Shown: positions 1-7,590, counted from the stretch's first letter. The stretch is DNA of 26,622 bases from a virus (IMGVR_UViG_3300022198_004783:1-26622); one strand, 5' to 3'. Program-made: numbers and translations. The notes: a model not told the origin generated them from the sequence alone.

Positions 1-852
1 TACCCCCAAGCGGTACCTCAGGCAGCCCCCAGCTACCAATCAGCCCCTACTCAGTACGCCCCCCAATCCCAACCGGCGGAATCGGCGGGGAATCCCTGGG
101 AATCGGCGTTCAACAAGGTGGTGAACCTGCTGAGCGCACCAGTCCAATCCCCGTTCCAGGGTCAACAATCGCAGATTCCGACAGCGTATACCCCGGCCAA
201 TTACGGGTTAACCAGCCCCCAAGTTACGCCACAATCGGCTCCGCTGACCTGGTCTCCCAGCCAGGCATACTCGCCCAGCTCTTCCCCAACTTACTTGACG
301 GGATACTCGGCGCAGGAAGCCCACGCGGAAGTGGACGCGGCGATCGCGGATTATTACAATCTGAGCAACGAGACTCGTCAGGTTCTGGACGCGTTCGGGA
401 TGGAAGCTCCAGCGATTCTGAACAACTACGCTCTAAACCTCGAGGCGATGGTGGACAGCGCCGTCGCGTGGGGAAATCGCGCCGCTGATGTAATCAAGGG
501 TTATGCCAACTTCGCTGTTAACGAGCATCAGGAGAACCTTGCTTACAACGAGATCCTGACCAATCCCGATGTGCTGAGTGATTACACGCTCAAGTTCTTT
601 GGTCCCGAAGGTCCGTACCCTGTGTACGAAAGCGAAGATCAACTGGAGACTCGTGGTTATCCGACCCGGCAGGTTGGTCAACCTCAACTTGGTCAGTTCC
701 CTGCTCCCCCTGCAGCAGCTGCTCCTCAGGCCCCCGAAAACTTCTGGGGCACCTTCAGCGACATGATGAATCGCGACCCACAGAATGCCTGGCGCGTTCT
801 GAACCAAGCCCAACCTCAAGCCGTTGCAAACAAACTGTTTGTAATGGAGTGA
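1..852 (+). CDS. scaffold-like capsid assembly protein (5' truncated)
   Basis: The frame is open from the first base, so the gene begins left of the window; the first in-window start-like codon (GTG at 118) is internal. The N-terminal visible part is very rich in Pro, Gln, Ser, Tyr and Ala and probably disordered. It is followed by a helical region (EAHAEVDAAIADYYNL, roughly residues 105-200) and a second Pro/Ala linker near the C-terminus. It sits directly before the major capsid gene, where tailed phages usually place the scaffold or prohead protease. No protease motif is visible, so scaffold is the better guess. The assignment rests on position and composition, not on a recognised domain. 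Confidence 0.6.
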   Translation, partial: YPQAVPQAAPSYQSAPTQYAPQSQPAESAGNPWESAFNKVVNLLSAPVQSPFQGQQSQIPTAYTPANYGLTSPQVTPQSAPLTWSPSQAYSPSSSPTYLTGYSAQEAHAEVDAAIADYYNLSNETRQVLDAFGMEAPAILNNYALNLEAMVDSAVAWGNRAADVIKGYANFAVNEHQENLAYNEILTNPDVLSDYTLKFFGPEGPYPVYESEDQLETRGYPTRQVGQPQLGQFPAPPAAAAPQAPENFWGTFSDMMNRDPQNAWRVLNQAQPQAVANKLFVME

Positions 853-857
853 TATTT

Positions 858-884
858 AGCCGGTAGTTAAATAAATTACCGGCT
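858..884 (+). terminator. hairpin after scaffold-like gene
   Basis: Perfect 8-bp inverted repeat: AGCCGGTA at 858-865 and TACCGGCT at 877-884, with an 11-nt AT-rich loop, starting 6 nt after the stop codon. The following bases (GCTAAAATTT) are only weakly T-rich. It could be a leaky terminator or an RNA-stabilising or processing hairpin that lets capsid mRNA accumulate separately from the upstream transcript. Confidence 0.5.
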
Positions 885-904
885 GCTAAAATTTGTGTTA
901 GATA

Positions 905-963
905 AGACATATCTATGTCTAAATCTTTCACCCGATAAAACACTTCCTGCGACACTGGAGGAT
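905..963 (+). promoter_or_regulatory. leader of the capsid gene: small palindrome and strong RBS
   Basis: The 119-nt gap before the capsid gene holds a palindrome AGACAT-ATCT-ATGTCT (905-920) and a clear Shine-Dalgarno sequence GGAGG around 957-961, about 10 nt before the GTG start at 972. The RBS decides that start. No convincing -35/-10 pair was seen, so where transcription starts is open. Confidence 0.4.
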
Positions 964-971
964 AAAACAAA

Positions 972-2135
972 GTGTTCATTGATAACGATTTTCCAAAGAT
1001 CTTGGGTGCGGAACTCTACCGTCCCCACCCTGCTTATATTGCCGAAATGGCTGTGGAGCCCGTGGTTGTCCACGACTTCACTCGCCAGCCTGGTCAAACT
1101 GTTCAGTTAGACCGCTATAAGTTCTGGGGTACTCCTGGTACTAAGGACAGCCGTGAGCGTATTGCCGATCAAACCATCGGTACCGCTAACAGCCGTAACA
1201 TCACCAAGGAAAAAGTCCTGGTGGTGCTTAAGGAATACACTGGTCCTGCAGATCCGGGCGATCCGACCCAGCCCAGTACATTCAAGATTGCTCGTGAAAC
1301 TCTGGTTACCGCCCAGCGCCTGCTGCTGGATACCGGCAACCTGAACATGTTCCACCAGTCGATTGGTAGCCTGACGCTGCTTGACGACTATCGCCGTTGG
1401 CGTGACCGCGTGTTCATCGATGAACTCGCCAAAGCTGAAGCCAATGGTGCCGCTTCTACTTCCCAAGGTGGTTACTACTTTGCTGGTGGTAAGACTAAGA
1501 ATGCTTCTGGTCAAATCACCTACACCAGCAGCGAGTATGACAACGAAGTGCAGCAGTTCCAGGTTCGCACTGACCTCCTGACTGTTGTTAAGGATCTCCG
1601 CAAGCGTAACGTCCCCACCTTTGGTGATGGCCTGTATCGCTGCATCTGCGATCCTACTTTCATGATGCACCTGCGTCGTGATCCTGACTTCCGTGAGATC
1701 GCCCGTTACGCCGGTAATCCTGGCCAAGGCATGTACATGGGTAACCCCATGATGCCTAACAACGCAGGCTTCTTCATGGGTCCCCAGGCTGGTCAGGCTT
1801 ACTTCCTGGCTGGTGAACCTGTGATGCCTACTGGTGTCCAGTTCGAAGGTGTGAAGTTCTTCGAATCCACCAACTTCCCGACCAAGAGTGTTAGCGCATC
1901 TTTCAATAACGGTTCCAGCTATTCCTCTCAGGAAGTGGCCCAAGGTTACTTCTTTGGTCCTCAGGCGATCGGTGTTGGCATCGGTGGCCCTAATGCCCAG
2001 GTGCTCATCAACAACAACGATGATTTCAGCCGTTTCATCATCCTGATCTGGCAACTGTACGCTGGCTTCGAGATCCTGAATAAGGACTTCGTGACTACCG
2101 CATTTAGCTTCGTCCAAGATGACGGCAGCGTCTGA
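972..2135 (+). CDS. major capsid protein
   Basis: 387-aa protein starting at GTG with a strong GGAGG RBS. It begins MFIDNDFPKILGAELYR, followed by an N-arm, then the HDFTRQPGQTVQLDRYKFWG segment (about residues 35-54) that looks like coat-protein beta structure. A helical spine region (RETLVTAQRLLLD) and a C-terminal segment ending in DDGSV follow. There is no signal peptide or membrane segment. Codon use is strongly biased to C/G-ending codons compared with the genes from 3.4 kb on, as expected for the most abundant virion protein. It follows a scaffold-like gene and precedes another highly biased structural gene. Assigned from length, position, composition and resemblance to cyanophage coat proteins; it was not matched to a named family. 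Confidence 0.8.
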   Translation: MFIDNDFPKILGAELYRPHPAYIAEMAVEPVVVHDFTRQPGQTVQLDRYKFWGTPGTKDSRERIADQTIGTANSRNITKEKVLVVLKEYTGPADPGDPTQPSTFKIARETLVTAQRLLLDTGNLNMFHQSIGSLTLLDDYRRWRDRVFIDELAKAEANGAASTSQGGYYFAGGKTKNASGQITYTSSEYDNEVQQFQVRTDLLTVVKDLRKRNVPTFGDGLYRCICDPTFMMHLRRDPDFREIARYAGNPGQGMYMGNPMMPNNAGFFMGPQAGQAYFLAGEPVMPTGVQFEGVKFFESTNFPTKSVSASFNNGSSYSSQEVAQGYFFGPQAIGVGIGGPNAQVLINNNDDFSRFIILIWQLYAGFEILNKDFVTTAFSFVQDDGSV

Positions 2136-2171
2136 TAACTAACAATAAACACACAACATAGGAAAAGATAA

Positions 2172-2975
2172 ATGACCTATTTGTCCGCTAAAAAAATCTA
2201 CCCAGGTAACTGGGCAGAACCCCTGAACGGTTGGTACAAGAACATTGATACCAACGATGACGGCAGCAATAACGCTTCTAACGGCGGCCCTACTTCCGTG
2301 CTGGCTGTCCCTGGTTATCGCTACTTCCAGCAGCGTGGTTACGTTGCTGTGACTGCCACCTCTGGTGCTGGTGCAGTTGCTTCTGCTGATGTGATCGTTC
2401 CTTCCCCCTATCGGAATGACGACACCCGTACCGACATCACCGGCATGGTGATCTCTGGTAGCAGCACCCTGCCTGCTTATGTGTATCGCACCACTATCTC
2501 CGTGGCTTCCGGCTGGGGTGATGGTCGTGTTGCCTCGGGTGTGTATGCCGCTACCGGCAACGTGATCTCCTTCGGTCGTAGCAATGGTGGTAGCCCCACC
2601 GCTGCTTCCGGTGTTGGTGAGGGTGTGATCCAGGCAAACCTGACTTCTACCGTGTCTGGTTCCCAGGCTGGTGAGATCTTCTTCGCTGCCGGTTCTGCTG
2701 CTTATAGCTCTAACCCCTTCCTGACTGCTACTGGTGCTGCCGGTGTATCGGGTGCTGTGGTGAACTACGCCGCCACTGCCGCTACCACCCTGAAAGTGTT
2801 TGCGAAGGAGACTGCTAACTCGACTGCTACCTCTGGTGGTTTCTACATCTCCAGCGGTGATGCTGCAGGCGGCCGTACCGGTTACCTGGTTGTCGAGTGC
2901 TGCTACATCCAGCCTGATGTGGCTCCTGGCTACGAAGACATTGACGGCTACCTGACTGGCCGCACTGTTAGCTGA
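2172..2975 (+). CDS. abundant structural protein next to capsid (decoration or head/tail protein)
   Basis: 267 aa beginning MTYLSAKKIYPGNWAEPLNGW, rich in Gly, Ala, Ser and Thr with alternating hydrophobics, which suggests a beta-sandwich virion protein. It starts 36 nt after the capsid stop with an AGGAAA RBS and shares the capsid gene's highly biased codon use, so it is probably made in similar amounts. It ends with a Cys-Cys pair (VECCYIQPD) and an acidic stretch. A capsid decoration protein or a major head/tail component would fit. No named domain was recognised. Confidence 0.6.
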   Translation: MTYLSAKKIYPGNWAEPLNGWYKNIDTNDDGSNNASNGGPTSVLAVPGYRYFQQRGYVAVTATSGAGAVASADVIVPSPYRNDDTRTDITGMVISGSSTLPAYVYRTTISVASGWGDGRVASGVYAATGNVISFGRSNGGSPTAASGVGEGVIQANLTSTVSGSQAGEIFFAAGSAAYSSNPFLTATGAAGVSGAVVNYAATAATTLKVFAKETANSTATSGGFYISSGDAAGGRTGYLVVECCYIQPDVAPGYEDIDGYLTGRTVS

Positions 2976-2987
2976 GTAAGTTAAACT

Positions 2988-3012
2988 AGGACCAGATGTA
3001 ATTTCTGGTCCT
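2988..3012 (+). promoter_or_regulatory. 9-bp hairpin abutting the next start codon
   Basis: Perfect inverted repeat AGGACCAGA (2988-2996) and TCTGGTCCT (3004-3012) with a 7-nt loop. It ends one base before the ATG at 3014 and begins 13 nt after the upstream stop. There is no usable RBS between hairpin and ATG; the only SD-like bases (AGGA) are in the left arm. It could attenuate transcription after the two highly expressed structural genes or control initiation of the next gene. Confidence 0.55.
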
Positions 3013-3013
3013 T

Positions 3014-3424
3014 ATGCTTTACCAGCACAAAAAAACTGGAGCGCGACTCAAAGTTGTTTCTGAGTGGGATAACGGCGATTGGTACATGGTCGAAGACCAG
3101 GACGGTCGCCTGTTTACTGCTTATCGAACTGAAATTCAGCCCGATGAACAAGCAACTAAAAAAGTCAAAACTCTACAAGTAAAGGATAAAGCAGCAAAAG
3201 AAGAGCCTCGTACTTTTCCTCCCGATACCCGCTTGAATATTAATTCAGCGACTGCCCAAATGATCGCAGATCATATCAAGGGCATTGGTTTAAAAACGGC
3301 TCGTGAGATTAAGGATCTTCAAATGTCCTTATCGGGTGAAAGGTTTAACAATCTCGACCAACTTAAGCAAATTAAGAGGGTGGACTGGGACGCTGTCTTC
3401 GCCGCTGATCTGATTCGCGTTTAA
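3014..3424 (+). CDS. helix-hairpin-helix (ComEA-like) protein
   Basis: 136 aa. Residues 1-42 (MLYQHKKTGARLKVVSEW...) look like a small beta-barrel. A charged linker (43-70) follows, then a ComEA-type helix-hairpin-helix at 74-99, with LNINSATAQMIADHIKGIG matching the usual N-x-A-x3-L-x-x-I-x-G-I-G pattern. HhH units bind the DNA backbone non-specifically. In this position, after the capsid genes, it may bind genomic DNA at the head or connector. The gene is followed by a clear terminator. The HhH call is firm; the role is inferred. Confidence 0.7.
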   Translation: MLYQHKKTGARLKVVSEWDNGDWYMVEDQDGRLFTAYRTEIQPDEQATKKVKTLQVKDKAAKEEPRTFPPDTRLNINSATAQMIADHIKGIGLKTAREIKDLQMSLSGERFNNLDQLKQIKRVDWDAVFAADLIRV

Positions 3425-3439
3425 CTACATCTCCATCAC

Positions 3440-3463
3440 ACCCCTGGGAAACCGGGGGTTTTT
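3440..3463 (+). terminator. rho-independent terminator closing the capsid operon
   Basis: ACCCCTGG (3440-3447), GAAA tetraloop (3448-3451), CCGGGGGT (3452-3459), with one G-T pair, followed by a run of T to 3463. GC-rich stem, GNRA loop and T-tract are all present, 16 nt after the HhH stop. Confidence 0.88.
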
Positions 3464-3492
3464 ACTTTTAGAATAAAAAGAAAAGTAGAATA

Positions 3493-4206
3493 ATGTCTGG
3501 CTTGGTTTACCTAGGAAGAATTGCTGGTCCTGGTGAGGACGTATTTCCTACTACCGGTCCACATCTTGACGTGCGAGTGACACCACAATTTGGTGCACAG
3601 AAGGGCAAGAAGATAGATCCTCAAACTGCACGAAGCTTACTCCAAAATGTGCTTGTGGGAGACAAGCGCACTCCCTTGGTGCAGCAACAGGAAGATCAGT
3701 GGAAGTGGAATTTTCCGATCACATCTCCATACGGTCAGCGCTCTGCACCAACCAAAGGTGCCTCTACTTATCACCAAGGACTAGATCTTGGTATCGGTCC
3801 AGAAAACATCGTATATAAAGGTACGGGATCTTTTACCCCAGGCAAGGGGTATGGAACACTAGCAACTACTGATGCACAAGGTAATCCTTACGAGATTCAG
3901 TTTTTACATACAAAACCGGCAGTCGCAAGCTCAGTTGAATCTTCAACGGTCACCCCTGCTACCTCAAGTGATACGTCTTCTAGAACCGAGGATATTCTCA
4001 AGGCGTTTCTCTATGGTGCACAAACAAGAGAAGAAAAAAAACCAGAAAAGACATTCCAACAAGAATTGAAAGAACAATTGATTGGAGGTTTAATTTCGCA
4101 ATCGATGAATCCAATGGGGTTCTTGTCTTCCTATAGTTCTTCCGATCCTTTTCTTGGTGGCAGAGCAGCGGCAACATCTGATTACCTAGGCGGCCTTTTG
4201 GGTTGA
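3493..4206 (+). CDS. M23 (LytM/lysostaphin-type) endopeptidase, apparently circularly permuted
   Basis: 237 aa. The central part carries the M23 signature H-x3-D: YHQGLDLG with H94 and D98, after the usual PITSPYGQR lead-in, and a later FLHT (H139). The motif that normally ends an M23 domain (GPHLHFEV...DP) instead appears near the N-terminus as TTGPHLDVRV (H24, D26) followed by KKIDP (to residue 43), with Asp replacing the second His. The order therefore looks circularly permuted. Residues about 145-237 are a Ser/Thr-rich linker, a charged helix and a Gly/Ser tail. M23 enzymes cut peptidoglycan cross-bridges using zinc; within a virion operon this is most likely an entry enzyme. First gene after the terminator. 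Start at ATG 3493 with only weak A/G-rich upstream sequence. Confidence 0.75.
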   Translation: MSGLVYLGRIAGPGEDVFPTTGPHLDVRVTPQFGAQKGKKIDPQTARSLLQNVLVGDKRTPLVQQQEDQWKWNFPITSPYGQRSAPTKGASTYHQGLDLGIGPENIVYKGTGSFTPGKGYGTLATTDAQGNPYEIQFLHTKPAVASSVESSTVTPATSSDTSSRTEDILKAFLYGAQTREEKKPEKTFQQELKEQLIGGLISQSMNPMGFLSSYSSSDPFLGGRAAATSDYLGGLLG

Positions 4207-4217
4207 TTACTTGCTTT

Positions 4218-4223
4218 TATAAT
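4218..4223 (+). promoter_or_regulatory. possible -10 element (TATAAT)
   Basis: An exact TATAAT lies in the short gap after the M23 gene, 23 nt before the GTG start at 4246. No good -35 hexamer sits 16-18 nt upstream, so this is a weak promoter candidate only. AAGGGG (4232-4237) downstream is the probable RBS. Confidence 0.28.
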
Positions 4224-4245
4224 TAAACGATAAGGGGTAATAGAA

Positions 4246-4707
4246 GTGCAGCTTTCTGACTTCGATAAAAGTAGAGTCAGGTATCATCTGGGATACTTCA
4301 CTGTTTCTGTACCAGCGGGTGATTATGCTCGTCTGGAAGAAGCAATGAATACGGTTCCGGATTCTTACTTCTATGACAAAATCTCTATTCAGATCGGACG
4401 TTGTGATACGGCCGAAAAGAAAACCGAGGTTGCGACATCGCCTTCTACCCGACTTGAAAGCATTGCTGGTGACGTTGATCGTACGATTCGTTCCAGTAAT
4501 GCCAAGGAGGCACTTAAGGTTTGGGACGAGATTTATCTCTACGAAACCAACCGTCTAGCCGGTATCCTTTACGTTCCTAACTACAAGGATCCGTTCCAGG
4601 CCAGATATCGTTACGAACGTTCTGGCGCTGAATTTATCCAGAGTCTTCCAGGTCCTGCAGATACGGCTGTGGGATCACGCATTTATTTACATGAGGTTTG
4701 GAGGTAA
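4246..4707 (+). CDS. unrecognised virion-module protein
   Basis: 153 aa from a GTG start (MQLSDFDKSRVRYHLGY) with an AAGGGG RBS. Soluble, mixed alpha/beta, with many Tyr and Arg residues (YKDPFQARYRYERSGAEF) and no membrane segment or known catalytic motif. The size, and the position in the structural operon ahead of an alanine-rich protein, would suit a head-completion, neck or tail-connector protein, but I do not recognise it. It ends 2 nt before the next gene's ATG, with the next RBS inside its 3' end. Confidence 0.6.
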   Translation: MQLSDFDKSRVRYHLGYFTVSVPAGDYARLEEAMNTVPDSYFYDKISIQIGRCDTAEKKTEVATSPSTRLESIAGDVDRTIRSSNAKEALKVWDEIYLYETNRLAGILYVPNYKDPFQARYRYERSGAEFIQSLPGPADTAVGSRIYLHEVWR

Positions 4708-4709
4708 TC

Positions 4710-5591
4710 ATGGATTTTGATTTTGGTGGTTTTATTTCTGGTTTAGAAAAAAAAGCTCGCAGGGCAATGCCTACTGCCACGCGACGAGCGTATGCTCCAG
4801 CTTTAACCCCTGGCACAATTTTTTCTTCCGCCAAGCCTCCAGTGACTGTTCCAGGTGCAATTTTAGGTTTGTCAGGAAAACTATATGAACGAGCCATGTT
4901 GCCCGTAGCAATTTATGAACAAGGACGCCAAGTTTTTAATCCTCAAGATAATATTTTGACACGGCTTGGAGATCTTGGCTCAGGAATTCGTAATCTTGCA
5001 AGCGGTAGGCCGTACTTAGAAGGTAGAACCTCTTCTGTACAGCGTCCTCAGATGCCCGGTCTTCCTACTGACTACAAGCAAAGAGAATTAGAAGCAGGTG
5101 CTGCAGCAGAAGCTTTTCGCCCAGGTGCCGGATTCCCTGGTCAACAAGCAGCAGCAGATCGTGCTTATGAAGCAGAGAAGTCTCGCGTTGCTCAGTTAAC
5201 CGCTCAGGATCCTGAGTTAAAGCGTTACGCAGATGCTCGAAAACTTGCTGTTGCCCCTGGCGCCACACCCGAGCAAGTCCAATCTGCGGAAGATATCGGC
5301 ATGCAGATCTGGGCACAACAGAATCCTGATCTTGCCGCCAAAGTTAAACCTGGTCAATCTGGTTACGACGTGATTCAGGGCAGTTTGGCAGGACGAGCTG
5401 CTGCAGAGGGTTATGGCTATCAAATGCCTCAGCAGATTACAATGACACCTCCTCCAGGAGTCAATATTCCACAGGGTCTGCCTAATGTGCAATCTTTCGG
5501 CGGATCTCAAGCTTATGGTAAAGAAGGCTTAAATCTCGACCCTGAGCTCACCAAGAAATTTGAGGAGCTTCTTAATCAAGCTAGAAAATAA
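4710..5591 (+). CDS. alanine/proline-rich virion-module protein of unknown function
   Basis: 293 aa starting MDFDFGGFISGLEKKARRAM. ATG 4710 is chosen over an upstream in-frame TTG (4698) because a perfect GGAGG (4700-4704) sits 5 nt before it. An N-terminal basic amphipathic part is followed by a weakly hydrophobic stretch (VPGAILGLSGKLYERAML). Then come Gln/Ala/Glu-rich helices (about 120-200), a Pro-rich linker (MTPPPGVNIPQGLP) and a charged C-terminal helix. No catalytic motif. The composition resembles internal virion or ejected proteins, but this is only an impression. Confidence 0.6.
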   Translation: MDFDFGGFISGLEKKARRAMPTATRRAYAPALTPGTIFSSAKPPVTVPGAILGLSGKLYERAMLPVAIYEQGRQVFNPQDNILTRLGDLGSGIRNLASGRPYLEGRTSSVQRPQMPGLPTDYKQRELEAGAAAEAFRPGAGFPGQQAAADRAYEAEKSRVAQLTAQDPELKRYADARKLAVAPGATPEQVQSAEDIGMQIWAQQNPDLAAKVKPGQSGYDVIQGSLAGRAAAEGYGYQMPQQITMTPPPGVNIPQGLPNVQSFGGSQAYGKEGLNLDPELTKKFEELLNQARK

Positions 5592-5625
5592 TCACTTGGC
5601 ATTGCTTCGCATGTAAGACCAACCT

Positions 5626-5659
5626 GCTGGACATAGATCATCGATCTACGGGGGCCAGT
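5626..5659 (+). other. possible structured leader RNA
   Basis: The 5592-5676 stretch has no ORF that I support. It contains a nested inverted repeat: an outer GCTGG (5626-5630) with CCAGT (5655-5659), and an inner perfect TAGATC-ATC-GATCTA (5634-5648). There is no T-tract, so it is not a typical terminator. It may be a regulatory hairpin ahead of the small ORF at 5677; function unknown. Confidence 0.3.
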
Positions 5660-5676
5660 GTTGTTGCTTTAGTTCC

Positions 5677-5802
5677 ATGATTCTTTGCCCTAATTTCGTT
5701 AAACGACTTGCAGCTACAGTAAGTCTGATTGCCGTGGTGCAACCAGTCTTTACTCCTGGCCTCAAAGCAGATTCGAATTGGGTAGGAGAACAAATCATTT
5801 AA
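5677..5802 (+). CDS. small hydrophobic ORF (41 aa), possible signal peptide or membrane peptide
   Basis: Reads MILCPNFVKRLAATVSLIAV then a short tail ending DSNWVGEQII. Lys-Arg precedes a hydrophobic core of about 14 residues and a GLKA-D site that resembles signal peptidase cleavage. The stop codon (5800-5802) lies 4 nt before the ATG of the SleB-like gene, which has no well-placed RBS of its own, so translational coupling is plausible. There is no clear RBS before ATG 5677, which lowers confidence. It could be an export leader or a small membrane protein, or a chance ORF. Confidence 0.42.
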   Translation: MILCPNFVKRLAATVSLIAVVQPVFTPGLKADSNWVGEQII

Positions 5803-5806
5803 GATT

Positions 5807-6520
5807 ATGGCCCCCAAAACAGTACAACAACTTTTTGGTTTAAAGCCCGAAGAGTTAAATGCTCTTACTGTTCTTTCGGGACTAGAGGGGTATCGCGGTG
5901 GTCAGGGACAAGATGTCGCTGCTGTTGCAGCTAATGTTCTTTCCCGAAGACTTCAAGGTGGATGGGGCGGTGTTGATATTAGAAATATTGCCAAATCCCC
6001 TGGTCAATATGAAGCTGTATTTGACTATTCGATGCAGCAGCTAGCAGACCCAGGCTTTGGCGCAAAAGTTCTTGGCGGTGAAGCTGAATTCAATCGTTTA
6101 CGCGACATTGTTAATAACCCAGCACTGGTCGGAGAACAATTTAAAAAATCAAAAGGAGCGCAGTCTTTCCGAGGTGTTGCCGCTTATGGGAACAAAAAAC
6201 CTGATGACTACACTCCGGTTCCTGGTAAAAGTAATTTTTATTTTAATCCTTTAGATCAAAAACTTTATCAAAAAGGTGTAAATATTTTTGGCTCTTCTTT
6301 AATGGGGGATCAATCTTCGTTACCACCACGAGTTTCTCCAACGGATACAAGAAGTGTGGAGGAAATTCTCTCCTCCGCCCTTGGGGGCGCAACTAAGGCA
6401 GATCTCGAGGCAAGGGAGCAAAAATCTCAAAGTCTTTTAGGAACAGTCAAAGATGCTATTAAGAGTTCTTTGATTCGTTCTGCTATTCCAGGATTAATTT
6501 CTCCTGGAGGAATGTTCTGA
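5807..6520 (+). CDS. SleB-like cell wall hydrolase, probably virion-associated
   Basis: 237 aa. Residues about 18-75 follow the SleB (Hydrolase_2) pattern: a Glu in SGLEGYRGGQGQD (E27), then AAVAANVLSRRL, then SPGQYEAV (Q67). SleB proteins are lytic transglycosylases or muramidases that cut glycan strands of peptidoglycan. The second half is a Tyr/Asn-rich region and a helical tail ending in Gly-Met-Phe. Placed among virion genes and away from the lysis genes, so an entry role is more likely than lysis. The next gene overlaps by one base (TGATG). Confidence 0.65.
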   Translation: MAPKTVQQLFGLKPEELNALTVLSGLEGYRGGQGQDVAAVAANVLSRRLQGGWGGVDIRNIAKSPGQYEAVFDYSMQQLADPGFGAKVLGGEAEFNRLRDIVNNPALVGEQFKKSKGAQSFRGVAAYGNKKPDDYTPVPGKSNFYFNPLDQKLYQKGVNIFGSSLMGDQSSLPPRVSPTDTRSVEEILSSALGGATKADLEAREQKSQSLLGTVKDAIKSSLIRSAIPGLISPGGMF

Positions 6521-6792
6521 TGTCACGCTTTTCTAAATATCTAGACAAGGACTATCTACCTGGCGAAGTTTATGAAGCTACCCTTGGAGCGGCTCGTTTT
6601 GAACCCGTAGCAGTTCAACAAGCTTTAGCAGAAAAAAAGTTTAAATTTAAACCGGCCCGAGACGACGGCACATACTTTCAACGTTTTATGGTCCTTCAAA
6701 ACAATCCGGAACTCCTAGCAAACCAAGCCTTTGGCTCGTCTCCTGACTTTTTTAAAGCCATGTCCATGTTTGGTGGATCGGGCTATAATTAA
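6520..6792 (+). CDS. small unrecognised virion-module protein
   Basis: 90 aa, MSRFSKYLDKDYLPGEVYEA at the start, ending MSMFGGSGYN. Soluble, slightly basic, predicted mostly helical; no motif recognised. It overlaps the SleB-like stop by one base (TGATG), so it is probably translated by coupling and may work with that protein. The Gly/Phe-rich C-terminus (FKAMSMFGGSG) resembles that of the preceding proteins. Confidence 0.6.
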   Translation: MSRFSKYLDKDYLPGEVYEATLGAARFEPVAVQQALAEKKFKFKPARDDGTYFQRFMVLQNNPELLANQAFGSSPDFFKAMSMFGGSGYN

Positions 6793-6810
6793 CAAAAAGC
6801 GGTAAGAACA

Positions 6811-7590
6811 TTGGCGAGTTCAAATAGTAACAAGCAGCCACTGCTGATTGATAGGCCTTTATTCGATTCGGTCCGAGTCACAACTCAAACTGTTGGCAGC
6901 TCTTCGGCTAATACCTTGTTTGTGCAGGGCGGTCAGGTCCCAGCACTTCTCGTCGACATGGACGCTAACCTCAGCGAAGACATCAACAGCGGTGGTGTTG
7001 TTGACTCTATCGCTATTACGCGAAACGATTTTTACCGCGCTGTTGACTACACTATCAATACCACAACTTCTGGAACAGTCATTTCACTGACTAGCGGCCA
7101 AGTTGTTCTTATTGCAGAGACAGGCGTCCTTGGAACAGCGGCAGAAAGTGGTTACGGTTACTACACTTACACTGGCGCGTCGACGCTGACTGGAGTTAAT
7201 ACTGCACTTCTGTACTCTGGTGGTACAACAACTGGCTTTGCGTACCAGGGGGTTGCCTATGGTTACCAGCCCGCTGTGACCCTGGCTTTCTACCACACCC
7301 GTAATACCACCACGCCAATTCCTGCATCAGGCGACTACAAGCTTCTGTTCTCTAAAACAATCCCAGCCAACAGCGGTTCTGTTGATTGCGGTGACGTAAT
7401 GCCGCAACTTTCAGCTCCAGTTGTTCAGGCAGGTAACACAAACGGCCTTGGTAATACCGCGCCTCTCCGAAACAAAGGAATTTACTTGGAACGTGGCGAC
7501 CGTCTTTACGTTGGTGTTTTCCCAGACGGACCGAATATTTCAGGTTACACCCCAGGCGTCCACGTCACTGCTCAAGGCGGCTTCTTCTAA
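6811..7590 (+). CDS. Ser/Thr/Gly-rich beta-structured virion protein
   Basis: 259 aa from a TTG start (MASSNSNKQPLLIDRPLF), the earliest start giving a sensible N-terminus; the RBS is weak (GGTAAG, 6801-6806). Alternating Thr/Ser/Val/Tyr residues suggest all-beta structure, as in tail tube or baseplate proteins. It has a Tyr-rich core (AYQGVAYGYQPAVTLAFYH) and ends in GGFF. Two bases separate its stop from the next gene. It is somewhat similar in composition, not clearly in sequence, to the protein at 2172-2975. Confidence 0.6.
   Translation: MASSNSNKQPLLIDRPLFDSVRVTTQTVGSSSANTLFVQGGQVPALLVDMDANLSEDINSGGVVDSIAITRNDFYRAVDYTINTTTSGTVISLTSGQVVLIAETGVLGTAAESGYGYYTYTGASTLTGVNTALLYSGGTTTGFAYQGVAYGYQPAVTLAFYHTRNTTTPIPASGDYKLLFSKTIPANSGSVDCGDVMPQLSAPVVQAGNTNGLGNTAPLRNKGIYLERGDRLYVGVFPDGPNISGYTPGVHVTAQGGFF

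Noticed and set aside
1107-2117. 336-aa open frame antisense to the capsid gene
   Set aside because: Lies wholly inside the capsid gene and is explained by its biased codon use; no RBS or recognisable protein pattern.
4698-4709. TTG 4698 as start of the 293-aa protein
   Set aside because: It overlaps the GGAGG that serves ATG 4710.
5592-5676. Possible tRNA or ncRNA gene in the 5592-5676 gap
   Set aside because: The nested hairpin does not form a cloverleaf and no TTCGA loop or CCA end is present.
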